A stretch of DNA of 32,712 bases, taken from NCBI GenBank assembly GCA_004556655.1, contig SFGF01000040.1, forward strand, positions 1 to 32,712, written 5' to 3'. The stretch comes from Lachnospiraceae bacterium. Its GTDB lineage: Bacteria > Bacillota > Clostridia > Lachnospirales > Lachnospiraceae. Of the stretch, positions 23,526 through 31,066 are shown piece by piece. Position numbers and translations under genes: made by a program. The notes under the pieces were generated by a model. That model ran no database searches. It was not told where the DNA came from and saw nothing but the letters and a program-made list of their open reading frames with translations. The number at the start of each line of letters is the position of its first letter. Within the stretch, counting starts at the first letter, position 1.

Positions 23526-26272
23526 TGTTCCGTCTCCTTTTTCCCGAGACGTACTGCTTCAATATACTCTGCCGCATCCTGATCCAGTCCGTCAAACAGA
23601 TAATTTTTATCGCTCATCTGCCTTTTTCCGGTCTCCTCACGGATCTGACCTGCAACCAGTTCCATATCCTCCCGGAGTTCTCTGGCCGACATTCTTGTGC
23701 CGCCCTGCCCCAGAATGATCACCTGTTCCAGCCTGTCCGAAGTCGCCACCGTCACATGATTTTTTCTTCCGATCTCGTGTACCGTCTTTTCGATATACTG
23801 ATCGGCTGTCTCTGCTTCTTTTGTATAGACCACATGGATATTGTGATATTTCTGTACGCTTCCCGGATTTCCTTTCACCTTGTAGGCATCAAACACCAGA
23901 ATCAGAGTACATTTTTTATATCCCTGATAATTGCACAGCATATCTGTAAGCTTATCTCTTGCCGCATCAATATTGGCATCTGCCAGGTCTTTCAAATCCT
24001 CCCATGCAAATATTATATTATAACCATCCACCAGAAGGTATTCTTTTTCCGGTGGTGTATTCCGGTTTTTCGTCCGACCCACATAAGAGGAACTTGTATT
24101 ATCCATGCGGGCATGGCTTCGTTTCCAGCCTTTCACAGACCTTCGGGGCAGATCCTCCTCACCCACCCGGGATCTGATCGGACCGTATGTTCGGGTAAAG
24201 ATTTCTTCCAGCTCTTTTTCTGTCGCCTGATAAGCATCTCTTTCTTCTTTCCAGGTTTTCTTTCTGACCTCCACCGGCTCCGGCTGTCTTTCCACCGGTT
24301 CCAGAAGAAGACCACTCTCCACATGCATATACTCCTCTACCTGATCCCAGTTCACTACAAAACCGGCACCATGGGCACAAAACACAGACCCTGTGGGATT
24401 TTCCAAATCCGCTTCGGGATCATAACAAAATGCCTGTACCACTTCTTCCTGATTATGACAGGGGAAATATCCTTTCAGTGTACAGAACAAACGCCCCATA
24501 CCTCTGGAATATGAAATCACTTCGTTCTGGTAATCTCTCATCGTAACTACAGGAGCGGATCCGGTCAATATGGCTATCTCTCCTTCTATCTGGGGCGGCC
24601 GAAATTCCCCACACATCCTCTGGATATCCGCCATTCCCCGTCCTATCATATCTGCAGGTACTTCCAGCCGAAAATCATAATAGGGCTCCAGCAACACACT
24701 TTCCGCTTTTCTCAATCCCTGTCGTACCGCACGGTAAGTAGCCTGTCGAAAATCTCCACCCTCTGTATGCTTCAGGTGAGCGCGGCCTGCTACCAATGTA
24801 ATCCTCATATCTGTGATCGGGGAACCGGTAAGCACTCCCCGATGTTCTTTTTCTTCCAGATGGGTCAGAATGAGACGCTGCCAGTTCTTATCCAGCTCAT
24901 CCTCGCTGCAGTCTGTGTAAAACTGCATCCCGCTCCCCGGCTCACCAGGTTCCAGTAGAAGATGTACTTCCGCATAATGGCGCAGAGGCTCAAAGTGTCC
25001 CACACCTTCCACAGGTGTTTTGATGGTTTCTTTATATACAATATTCCCGGAGCCAAAATCCACCACGACACCAAATCGTTCTTTGATCAGGCTTTTCAGA
25101 ATTTCTATCTGCACTTCGCCCATGACCTGTGCATGAATCTCTCCCAGTTCCTCATTCCACACAATATGTAAAAGAGGTTCTTCCTCCTCCAACTGCCGCA
25201 GGTTTAAAAGCATCTTATGTACATCACATTCCGGTGGAAGCTGGATCTGGTAAGTCAATACCGGCTCCAGCAGCGGCATATCGGAAGCTGCTTCTCTTCC
25301 CAGCCCCTGACCGGGATAAGTAAAGGTAAGACCTGTCACGGCGCATACCATTCCGGCAAAAGCTTCATTTACCATCTCATATTTTTCTCCGGAATAGATA
25401 CGAATCTGATCGACTTTTTCTTCTCGGTCTTCTCCATCCTTCTGCCCCCGCAACACCGTCTTCACTTTCAGGCTGCCGCCCGTGATTTTCATATACGTAA
25501 GACGATTTCCCTGACTGTCTCTGGCAATCTTAAATACTTTCGCGCCAAATTCCCGGGGATACTCCGGCATCTCTATATATTTTTCCAATCCCTGCAGAAA
25601 CTCCTGTACTCCGGTCATCTTCAGTGCCGAACCAAAAAAACAGGGAAATAATTTTCTCTCATTGATCAGACGGGAAATCTCCCCCTCCTCTACACTTCCT
25701 TCCTCCAGATATCTCTCCAGCAGGGTCTCATCGCACATAGCCAGCTGCTCCTGCCACTCTTGTGTATCTCTATCCCCGGAAAAATCCACACAGTTCCCGT
25801 CCAGCCTTTTTTTCAATTCTTCCATCAGTGCTTTTTCATCTGTCCCCGGCTGATCCATTTTATTTACAAAGAGGAATGTGGGTATCTGATATCTCTTCAA
25901 TAACTTCCATAGAGTCAACGTATGCCCCTGAACACCATCTGCACCGCTGATCAGCAAAATCGCATAATCCAACACCTGCAGCGTACGCTCCATCTCTGCG
26001 GAAAAATCCACATGACCGGGAGTGTCAAGAAGTGTGATCTGCGCATCTCCCAGAGAAAAAAGCGCCTGCTTGGAAAAGATCGTGATTCCTCTGCTTCTTT
26101 CCAATTCGTAGGTATCAAGAAATGCATCACCATGATCCACTCTTCCCATTTTTCTGATTGCTCCACTGGTATACAGTATACTTTCCGACAGTGTAGTCTT
26201 CCCTGCATCGACATGGGCTACAATGCCCGCACATATATATTTTTCAGGTTTATTCTTCGATGTATTATTCAC
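23522..26272 (-). CDS. TetM/EF-G-like ribosomal GTPase fused to a YacP/Rae1-like NYN endonuclease
   Basis: This 916-aa two-part protein starts with a translational GTPase of the TetM/TetW branch of EF-G: G1 AHVDAGKTT (19-27), G2 RGITI (61-65), G3 DTPGH (83-87), G4 NKMD (137-140), then EF-G-like domains to about residue 650. A charged linker (about 665-740) leads to a YacP-type NYN domain (744-885). Its likely metal ligands are Asp749 in LLVDGYN, Asp795 in VFDAY, Asp824 in ETADQYIE and Asp846 in ATSD. B. subtilis YacP (Rae1) cleaves mRNA in the ribosomal A site, so the fusion may place a nuclease on ribosomes (inference). A GTG start at 26272 is chosen: AAAGGGG precedes it, and the upstream TTG would sit at the transcription start. 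It overlaps dus by 4 bp. Tetracycline protection is possible but unproven. Confidence 0.9.
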   Translation of the reverse strand: MNNTSKNKPEKYICAGIVAHVDAGKTTLSESILYTSGAIRKMGRVDHGDAFLDTYELERSRGITIFSKQALFSLGDAQITLLDTPGHVDFSAEMERTLQVLDYAILLISGADGVQGHTLTLWKLLKRYQIPTFLFVNKMDQPGTDEKALMEELKKRLDGNCVDFSGDRDTQEWQEQLAMCDETLLERYLEEGSVEEGEISRLINERKLFPCFFGSALKMTGVQEFLQGLEKYIEMPEYPREFGAKVFKIARDSQGNRLTYMKITGGSLKVKTVLRGQKDGEDREEKVDQIRIYSGEKYEMVNEAFAGMVCAVTGLTFTYPGQGLGREAASDMPLLEPVLTYQIQLPPECDVHKMLLNLRQLEEEEPLLHIVWNEELGEIHAQVMGEVQIEILKSLIKERFGVVVDFGSGNIVYKETIKTPVEGVGHFEPLRHYAEVHLLLEPGEPGSGMQFYTDCSEDELDKNWQRLILTHLEEKEHRGVLTGSPITDMRITLVAGRAHLKHTEGGDFRQATYRAVRQGLRKAESVLLEPYYDFRLEVPADMIGRGMADIQRMCGEFRPPQIEGEIAILTGSAPVVTMRDYQNEVISYSRGMGRLFCTLKGYFPCHNQEEVVQAFCYDPEADLENPTGSVFCAHGAGFVVNWDQVEEYMHVESGLLLEPVERQPEPVEVRKKTWKEERDAYQATEKELEEIFTRTYGPIRSRVGEEDLPRRSVKGWKRSHARMDNTSSSYVGRTKNRNTPPEKEYLLVDGYNIIFAWEDLKDLADANIDAARDKLTDMLCNYQGYKKCTLILVFDAYKVKGNPGSVQKYHNIHVVYTKEAETADQYIEKTVHEIGRKNHVTVATSDRLEQVIILGQGGTRMSARELREDMELVAGQIREETGKRQMSDKNYLFDGLDQDAAEYIEAVRLGKKETEQ

Positions 26273-26308
26273 CAAAAATACCCCTTTCTGTCGTCTATAA
26301 TCCAATTA

Positions 26309-26337
26309 ATTATAGCACAGGAAGGGGTATAAGTCGA
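26309..26337 (-). promoter_or_regulatory. Promoter of the GTPase/NYN-dus run
   Basis: Minus strand: -10 TATAAT (26309-26314) with an extended TGC just upstream, and TCGACT (26332-26337, four of six consensus bases) at 17-nt spacing. The predicted start is near 26302, so the GTG at 26272 has a leader of about 30 nt. Confidence 0.65.
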
Positions 26338-26374
26338 TAAATTGTTTACTGCACAAAATTACTCTTATTACTAA

Positions 26375-26410
26375 TACAAAACGGCACGGGATTTCCGTGC
26401 CGCATTTTGT
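26375..26410 (-). terminator. Intrinsic terminator after rubrerythrin
   Basis: On the minus strand CGGCACGG (26395-26402) pairs with CCGTGCCG (26382-26389). The stem is extended by flanking A/T pairs and followed by TTTTGT. It lies just past the rubrerythrin stop. Confidence 0.8.
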
Positions 26411-26413
26411 TTC

Positions 26414-27007
26414 TCATGCAAATGGTGAGAGTTCCAATCTGACAAAGTATCCACGGTCTTTTCCGCACACCGGACACTGGGATGGAACTTTTTCTCCTTC
26501 ATAGATATATCCACATTCCAGGCAAATCCATCCCCGTTTCACATCGGAAACATACAGTTTCTTCTCTTCCAGCCAACTGGCAAATTTTCCGAAGCGATCC
26601 CCATGATATTTTTCAATCTCGGCAATCATGTAGAATGAATTGGCGATTGCAGGAAATCCTTCCTCTTTTGCCTTATCACCAAAACTTTTGTATACCACAT
26701 CATGCTCTTCATATTCATTGTGCTGTGCCATGCGGAGAAGTACTTCCAAATCATCAGACAGATCCACCGGATACTTTCCATCCACATGTATATTTTCTCC
26801 TGCCATTTTCTTCAGGTGTTTATAAAAAATCTCTGCGTGTTCCTTTTCCTGACCGGCTGTATACAAAAACACCTGCGCAATGGTATGCTCTTTTTGCTTT
26901 TTCGCCTCTCCTGCCGCAAAAGTATATCGGTTTCTTGCCTGACTCTCTCCTGCAAATGCCCGCATAAGATTGTCTTTCGTTTCACTGCTGCTAAAATCTG
27001 CTGCCAT
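26414..27007 (-). CDS. rbr: Rubrerythrin
   Basis: Rubrerythrin is a cytosolic diiron/rubredoxin-type peroxidase that reduces hydrogen peroxide in anaerobes. The 197-aa protein has a ferritin-like four-helix domain. Carboxylate/His ligands are visible in AGESQARNRY (Glu21), EKEHAE (Glu54, His57), EYEEHD (around 98-103) and AEIEKYH (Glu130 to His135). A C-terminal rubredoxin-like iron site follows: Cys162-x-x-Cys165 and Cys178-x-x-Cys181. ATG 27007 is chosen over an in-frame upstream codon because AGGAGGAG lies directly before it. A TTGCAT-16-TACAAT promoter (27081-27108) and an inverted repeat near 27030-27048 lie upstream. It is monocistronic with its own terminator. Confidence 0.95.
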   Translation of the reverse strand: MAADFSSSETKDNLMRAFAGESQARNRYTFAAGEAKKQKEHTIAQVFLYTAGQEKEHAEIFYKHLKKMAGENIHVDGKYPVDLSDDLEVLLRMAQHNEYEEHDVVYKSFGDKAKEEGFPAIANSFYMIAEIEKYHGDRFGKFASWLEEKKLYVSDVKRGWICLECGYIYEGEKVPSQCPVCGKDRGYFVRLELSPFA

Positions 27008-27029
27008 ATTTTCTCCTCCTAGCTTCACA

Positions 27030-27048
27030 TTAAAGTATTCAGCTTTAA
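27030..27048. promoter_or_regulatory. Possible operator in the rubrerythrin leader
   Basis: Inverted repeat TTAAAG-7-CTTTAA (27030-27035 with 27043-27048), extended imperfectly by ACAT/ATGT. It lies between the probable promoter and the ribosome site. A peroxide-responsive PerR-type regulator would be a natural candidate for this gene, but the sequence does not match a PerR box that I can recognise. Confidence 0.3.
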
Positions 27049-27080
27049 TATGTCCCAGGAATTCGAAAATATGTGCAGGA

Positions 27081-27108
27081 ATTGTAGATGAAAAGCGCAA
27101 AAATGCAA
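27081..27108 (-). promoter_or_regulatory. Probable promoter of rubrerythrin
   Basis: Minus strand: -35 TTGCAT (27103-27108), a 16-nt spacer and -10 TACAAT (27081-27086). The leader is about 65 nt. The gap between rubrerythrin and the Rpn gene (27008-27211) holds no other gene. Confidence 0.5.
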
Positions 27109-27211
27109 CATTGCAATTCCAGAAGAATTTTATCTTTTGCATATTTATTTCACAGATATTCGTCTCTGTACTATCTTATACAGTCACTTCAACTTACGAT
27201 TCACCCATCTC

Positions 27212-28192
27212 TCAGGTATCCAAATACTTCTTCAGTTCCTCTTCTTTCATATCCAGGCGCTTTGCCGCTTCACTGACAGGCAAAAAACCTTCCTTTACCA
27301 TTTCAATATAGCTCTGCAAACGGCCTTCCTGTAATCCGGCCTGACGACCCTCCTGTAATCCAGCCTGTCGACCCTCCTGTAATCCAGCCTGTATTCCACG
27401 CTGCAGAATTGTCTTTGCTTCATATTCCAGAATCTTTCCACCCATTACAGATGTCACTTCCTTCCTGACTTTTGCATACTTCGATGCAAGCTGCTCAATT
27501 ACTTTATTTGACATATCTACCAATGTACATTTCACATATTCACTGATCTGCCCTATACGGCTCAGTTCATCCAAACGCTGCCTGATTAACGCATATTCAT
27601 TTCTCAGCTCTTTCAGCTTTTTTCCATTCTCCTCATACTCAGAGAAGTGGCTCTCATACGTGAAAATATAAAACGGAATCAAAAACAGTAATCTCTTGTC
27701 AAATATTTCCTCAATTGTGTATTTTTGTGTCTTTATCACCGGTATCTCATAGGATATATCCCCTCCCGGTGTTTTTATCTCTAATGTCATCACATCCGGT
27801 GTATTCTTTGTATGCCTCAAATACAGCACTGCAGAGCAGGGAAATGTTAAAGTCAGACAATTTCCGATGACCTCTCCATTATCCAATGCTATTTGAGAAT
27901 CATACTCGAACATCCGAATCAGCATATTGTGGTCTGCTGTACTCTGACATTCCATATGGTATCTTTTTATTGTTATTCCATGAATCTCAAAACAGGAATC
28001 CGTTATTTTCTCTTTTGTATCTGTACCCTGCCGCTTAATGAAATGTTCTCCCGGGAGAATTGTGACTTTCTCCGCTCCCGTATAGTGTTCCCCAAACACT
28101 TCATTTACAACAGGAATCATCAGACTGGTACAATCATTCACCAATGTCCGAAACACATCATCATAAGGTGTCCCGATATTGTTTTTATTCAC
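27212..28192 (-). CDS. Rpn-family nuclease / PD-(D/E)XK transposase-like protein
   Basis: This 326-aa protein resembles the Rpn (recombination-promoting nuclease, putative transposase) family common in Lachnospiraceae. The N-terminal PYDDVFRTLVND helix is followed by a PD-(D/E)XK-type core with Asp65 in ITDSCFEI and Glu81-x-Gln83 in YHMECQ. The middle is alpha-helical and charged. The C-terminal part has three 8-residue repeats (AGLQEGRQ type, DNA period 24 bp at 27321-27392), then a helix ending EEELKKYLDT. Start: GTG 28192, preceded closely by AAGGGG; the next Met is 24 residues in. Family members are reported to aid RecA-independent DNA mobility, so it is best seen as a mobile or defence-like accessory gene. 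Confidence 0.85.
   Translation of the reverse strand: MNKNNIGTPYDDVFRTLVNDCTSLMIPVVNEVFGEHYTGAEKVTILPGEHFIKRQGTDTKEKITDSCFEIHGITIKRYHMECQSTADHNMLIRMFEYDSQIALDNGEVIGNCLTLTFPCSAVLYLRHTKNTPDVMTLEIKTPGGDISYEIPVIKTQKYTIEEIFDKRLLFLIPFYIFTYESHFSEYEENGKKLKELRNEYALIRQRLDELSRIGQISEYVKCTLVDMSNKVIEQLASKYAKVRKEVTSVMGGKILEYEAKTILQRGIQAGLQEGRQAGLQEGRQAGLQEGRLQSYIEMVKEGFLPVSEAAKRLDMKEEELKKYLDT
27321..27392. repeat. Three 24-bp tandem repeats within the Rpn gene
   Basis: Units 27321-27344, 27345-27368 and 27369-27392. The last two are identical; the first differs at a few positions. The period is a multiple of 3, so gain or loss of units keeps the frame and changes the number of AGLQEGRQ peptide repeats. Confidence 0.9.
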
Positions 28193-28305
28193 TGTCCCCT
28201 TCTTTCTCCTGTATGGGCGAATATATGCCTGCGTAAGATACAGAAAACGAATCTCTGCTATACTGTAATTTTAACAGATGTGATAGCGTTGTACCATAAA
28301 AATCC

Positions 28306-28331
28306 CAAAAAAATTATCGGTTTACGATATT
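28306..28331 (-). terminator. Weak intrinsic terminator after the pilus operon
   Basis: On the minus strand TATCG-TAAAC-CGATA (28329 to 28315) is followed by ATTTTTTT. The stem is only 5 bp but the T-run is long, and it begins directly after the sortase stop. The rest of the gap to the Rpn gene holds no gene. Confidence 0.45.
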
Positions 28332-29027
28332 TTATGTGGCTGAATCCTTTCTTACACACCGTATGGTATAGCGTTGTCTGCCGCTGTATACACAGGTAAA
28401 AAGGGTCAGATCCCAGTCATCTCCGCTGACCATATCTTCCCCATCGTATTTTCCAAGGGTTTCGATCCACGCAATTTCATATTCAAATAGATTACCGTCC
28501 GCATCTAAAAAGGAAATCTCTGTCCCTACAGGAAGTCCACGTAGATTTCCAAAGTGTCTTGTATAATTGTGTGCTGCCACCACCAGATTATTCTGATAAA
28601 TAGAACCGGAATAACGGCATGGTGCAATACGTAATTTGGGATAACTCCATTCACCAGCCATCACCGGAAGCTGCAGATTCAGGTCCGGAACCTGCAGGAT
28701 TCCGATATAGCGGTTCCCGTCAATCTCAATCTCCGGCATCTCTTTTTCCGGATACAGTACAAAATCCGGGATTTCTTCCACGCTCAAAATATTCTTCTCT
28801 TTGTTCGTATCCTGCTGCCCTTCCCGTTCTTTGTGCTCATCCTGTTTTCTTAATTCTATCTCATATGTCAGACGTTCCACCACTTTGTCCGAAGCGTCGC
28901 CTGCCTGCTCTCCCTCGTACAGATTCCAGGCAGTCAAAAAAAGGGCCGCTGCCAACAGCAACAGCCCTCCGGTCATCCAGATTGTGCCTTTTTTCTTTGA
29001 ACGACGGTATTGTCTCTTATGCTGCAT
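28332..29027 (-). CDS. Second sortase of the pilus locus (class uncertain)
   Basis: Sortases are membrane transpeptidases that cut LPXTG-type signals and join them to a wall or pilin amine. The 231-aa protein has a basic N-terminus, one membrane segment (about 15-34) and a charged, probably coiled segment (45-80). The sortase barrel follows: IGILQVPDLNLQLPV (108-122), catalytic His153 in AAHNYTRHFGNL, Cys212 in LTLFTC, and an Arg at 217 or 219. There is no C-terminal membrane segment, unlike class C. It is the last gene of the locus, 26 bp after the LPQTG pilin gene, and GGAG precedes its ATG. It may attach the finished pilus to peptidoglycan, or polymerise the LPQTG protein (inference). Confidence 0.88.
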   Translation of the reverse strand: MQHKRQYRRSKKKGTIWMTGGLLLLAAALFLTAWNLYEGEQAGDASDKVVERLTYEIELRKQDEHKEREGQQDTNKEKNILSVEEIPDFVLYPEKEMPEIEIDGNRYIGILQVPDLNLQLPVMAGEWSYPKLRIAPCRYSGSIYQNNLVVAAHNYTRHFGNLRGLPVGTEISFLDADGNLFEYEIAWIETLGKYDGEDMVSGDDWDLTLFTCVYSGRQRYTIRCVRKDSAT

Positions 29028-29053
29028 TCTATTTCTCTCCGTCTATAAATCTG

Positions 29054-30043
29054 TTATCCTTTATCTGTTTTTCTCCGTACCCATCCAATCATAAAAGCTG
29101 CGATACCCAACACTGCCAGAAGCGGTACCGGCCACCACAACTGACCTGTCTGAGGAAGCTTGCTGCTTCCTCCGCCTCCCGAAGAAGCTGAGTTCGTGGG
29201 GGAAGAGGGCGTCTTCGGTGTCTGATACGTATTGGTAATCACATATTGCTGACAATTTTTTTCTATACTTTTCTTATAACCGGCGGGAACAGTTACCTCA
29301 TCCACTTTCCATTCATGGCCCGCTTCCAGGTCTTCCCAACAATATTCCCAGTTATTTTCTTTATTCAGTATTACCTTATCATAGACAGCTCCATCCTTCA
29401 ACAGTGTAACTTCTATCTCTTCCGGACGTTTATTCTCATATCCGGTATCTTTCCAGACTTTCAGTACTTTATACTCCTGTGTTGCTTCCGGGATTTCTTC
29501 CACCTCTGCTTTATCATGCTCCACAACTACCTGCAAATTCCATGCACCCTGTGCATCCCGACCGGGAACCGTCACCAGTGTGGGAATCGGCTTATAGATC
29601 TTTTGCTCATCCTGTGTCATTTCTCCCACGATCAGGTACAGCCCTTTTTCCAGATTATTCCATACCATCTTACCAGCTTCATCTGTCTGTCCCTGATAGA
29701 TCTGTTTTATGGAATTATCGCTGCTCACGCAGCTGTCCAGTGTGATAGCCAGAGCTCTCCACTCTTCCGCATTCAGTTCCTCCAGCCGGTCCAGATCCGT
29801 AACGGTTTCTTTATATCCGGCAAATGGTTCTACCAACTGAAATATACCGGTCTCGGAGAAATCTGCTACTTTATAAAAGGTAAATATGGCTTGTCCGTAT
29901 TTATAATGAATGGTCAGACTGGTAACCGCTGTCTCCGGCGTACCCTGAGATGCTATTACCTGCACAGGCAACAGCAGTGCCATAAGACAAAATGCGAGAA
30001 GCCTGCCAATCCTTTGCAATTCTTTTTTTATCTTTCCTTTCAC
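29054..30043 (-). CDS. LPQTG-anchored accessory pilin with Cna-B domain
   Basis: This 329-aa surface protein has a signal peptide (about 1-32, ending near VIA-SQG), an N-terminal beta-rich domain (40-180) and one Cna-B-type domain (about 192-275). An E-box-like WKVDEVTVPAGY suggests an internal isopeptide bond. A Thr/Ser/Gly-rich linker leads to the sorting signal LPQTG (296-300), then a hydrophobic stretch and a basic RRKTDKG tail. It starts at GTG 30043 with a strong GGAGG. Its place between the two sortase genes and its smaller size suggest a tip or basal subunit. Without the YPK-type pilin motif it is less likely to be the shaft. Confidence 0.88.
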   Translation of the reverse strand: MKGKIKKELQRIGRLLAFCLMALLLPVQVIASQGTPETAVTSLTIHYKYGQAIFTFYKVADFSETGIFQLVEPFAGYKETVTDLDRLEELNAEEWRALAITLDSCVSSDNSIKQIYQGQTDEAGKMVWNNLEKGLYLIVGEMTQDEQKIYKPIPTLVTVPGRDAQGAWNLQVVVEHDKAEVEEIPEATQEYKVLKVWKDTGYENKRPEEIEVTLLKDGAVYDKVILNKENNWEYCWEDLEAGHEWKVDEVTVPAGYKKSIEKNCQQYVITNTYQTPKTPSSPTNSASSGGGGSSKLPQTGQLWWPVPLLAVLGIAAFMIGWVRRKTDKG

Positions 30044-30076
30044 TTTTTCTCCTCCTTGTCCAATATATGACTTCTA

Positions 30077-30904
30077 TTATCTGCGTTTCCGATAATGTAC
30101 CAACAGCCATATCAGCAAAATCAATAAAATGGGTACTGCAATCACCGGCGCTACCATCACCGGATCGATCTGCATAGCGTCTGCAGTCACTCGAATCGAG
30201 TTGGCACTTTCCACATTTTCCACTCTGTGCCCCCGCACCAGAAGACGATGACTATTGATTCCATAAGGGGTACAGGTTACCAGCGTGCACAGATCTTTTC
30301 CTTCTTCTATCTCCAATGCCGACAGATCTTCCGGTTCCACGATACGAATCTGATCCACTTCATAGGTCAGTGTCTCGTCCAATACACGCATCATGAAAAG
30401 GTCCCCTTCTTCCATCTCATCAAGATTGGTAAACAACTTGGCAGAAGGAAGTCCCCGATGCCCGGAGATCACACAGTGGGTTCCTTCTCCTCCTACCGGA
30501 AGAGAACTTCCTTCGATATGCCCCACTGCAATCTGCAGCACAGCTTCATCCACCCCATGATAGATCGGCAGAGACACCTTGATAGTCGGGATTTCTATAT
30601 ATCCGATAATGCCGGTTCCGCCTATATTCAGCAGTCCTTCGTATTCTTCATATTCCTCCTCAGACAGAACCCAACGATTCTGTTTCTTTGCCAATGTGGT
30701 ATTATACTCCTGGGCTTGTGCCCACATCTTTTCATACTGATCATCATCAATCGTGGTCACCGACTGGGCATAACTGGCGATGGCACGACTTTGATGGAAA
30801 GAATTCCAGTAATCACTGAAACTGGGATACAGCAGTAAGGACAACCCTATGATAAAAATCAAAACCAATATAATTGATGAAAGATTTTTTTTAATCCATT
30901 TCAT
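30077..30904 (-). CDS. Class C sortase (pilin polymerase)
   Basis: Class C sortases polymerise pilin subunits through LPXTG-to-lysine bonds. The 275-aa protein has an N-terminal membrane segment (9-27), the helical YNTTLAKKQ region and the class C core start GTGIIGYIEIPTIKVSLPI (97-115). The catalytic triad is His149 (SGHRGLP), Cys211 (TLVTCTPYGINSHR) and Arg220, and a second membrane segment (249-270) with a YRKRR tail is typical of the class. The DPF/DPW lid motif normally found before this core is not visible: the place reads NRWVLSEEE. Start: ATG with GGAG. It lies 162 bp after the major pilin gene, with hairpins between. Confidence 0.93.
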   Translation of the reverse strand: MKWIKKNLSSIILVLIFIIGLSLLLYPSFSDYWNSFHQSRAIASYAQSVTTIDDDQYEKMWAQAQEYNTTLAKKQNRWVLSEEEYEEYEGLLNIGGTGIIGYIEIPTIKVSLPIYHGVDEAVLQIAVGHIEGSSLPVGGEGTHCVISGHRGLPSAKLFTNLDEMEEGDLFMMRVLDETLTYEVDQIRIVEPEDLSALEIEEGKDLCTLVTCTPYGINSHRLLVRGHRVENVESANSIRVTADAMQIDPVMVAPVIAVPILLILLIWLLVHYRKRR

Positions 30905-30948
30905 AAGTCTCTCCTTGCTGTTCTATCCTTTCATAGAAGAAAACCACC

Positions 30949-30997
30949 GATACCGGGGGCTGCACGAACACAAGGTTTTGTACAGCCCTCAGGTATC
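30949..30997 (-). promoter_or_regulatory. Hairpin between major pilin and sortase genes (possible attenuator)
   Basis: The arms GATACC-GG-GGGCTG (30949-30962) and CAGCCC-TCA-GGTATC (30983-30997) make a two-part stem with a 20-nt loop that itself contains ACAA/TTGT. On the minus-strand transcript it is followed by a weak T-rich run (GGTTTTCTTCT), so it may partly stop transcription or protect the pilin mRNA 3' end. A smaller hairpin (31015-31035) lies just before it. Confidence 0.55.
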
Positions 30998-31066
30998 CGA
31001 GGTAACTTCTTATCCCGGAATCTGACGATTCACGGATTTTTATTATGGTGTTTCACAAACTGATGA

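Noticed and set aside
23459..24514. 351-aa antisense frame over the NYN part of the fusion gene
   Set aside because: It is a shadow of the motif-bearing minus-strand frame, with a composition typical of antisense reading.
23522..26272. Simple call as a tetracycline-resistance gene
   Set aside because: The GTPase half is TetM-like but the protein is about 280 residues longer with a nuclease domain and lies in a housekeeping-like context, so resistance is not supported by sequence alone.
26273..26305. Longer TTG start for the GTPase/NYN gene
   Set aside because: The TTG lies at the predicted transcription start next to the -10 box and has no Shine-Dalgarno; the GTG at 26272 has AAAGGGG at proper spacing.
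27321..27392. CRISPR array
   Set aside because: The 24-bp repeats are directly adjacent without spacers and lie inside a coding frame; no other spaced repeats are seen in the window.
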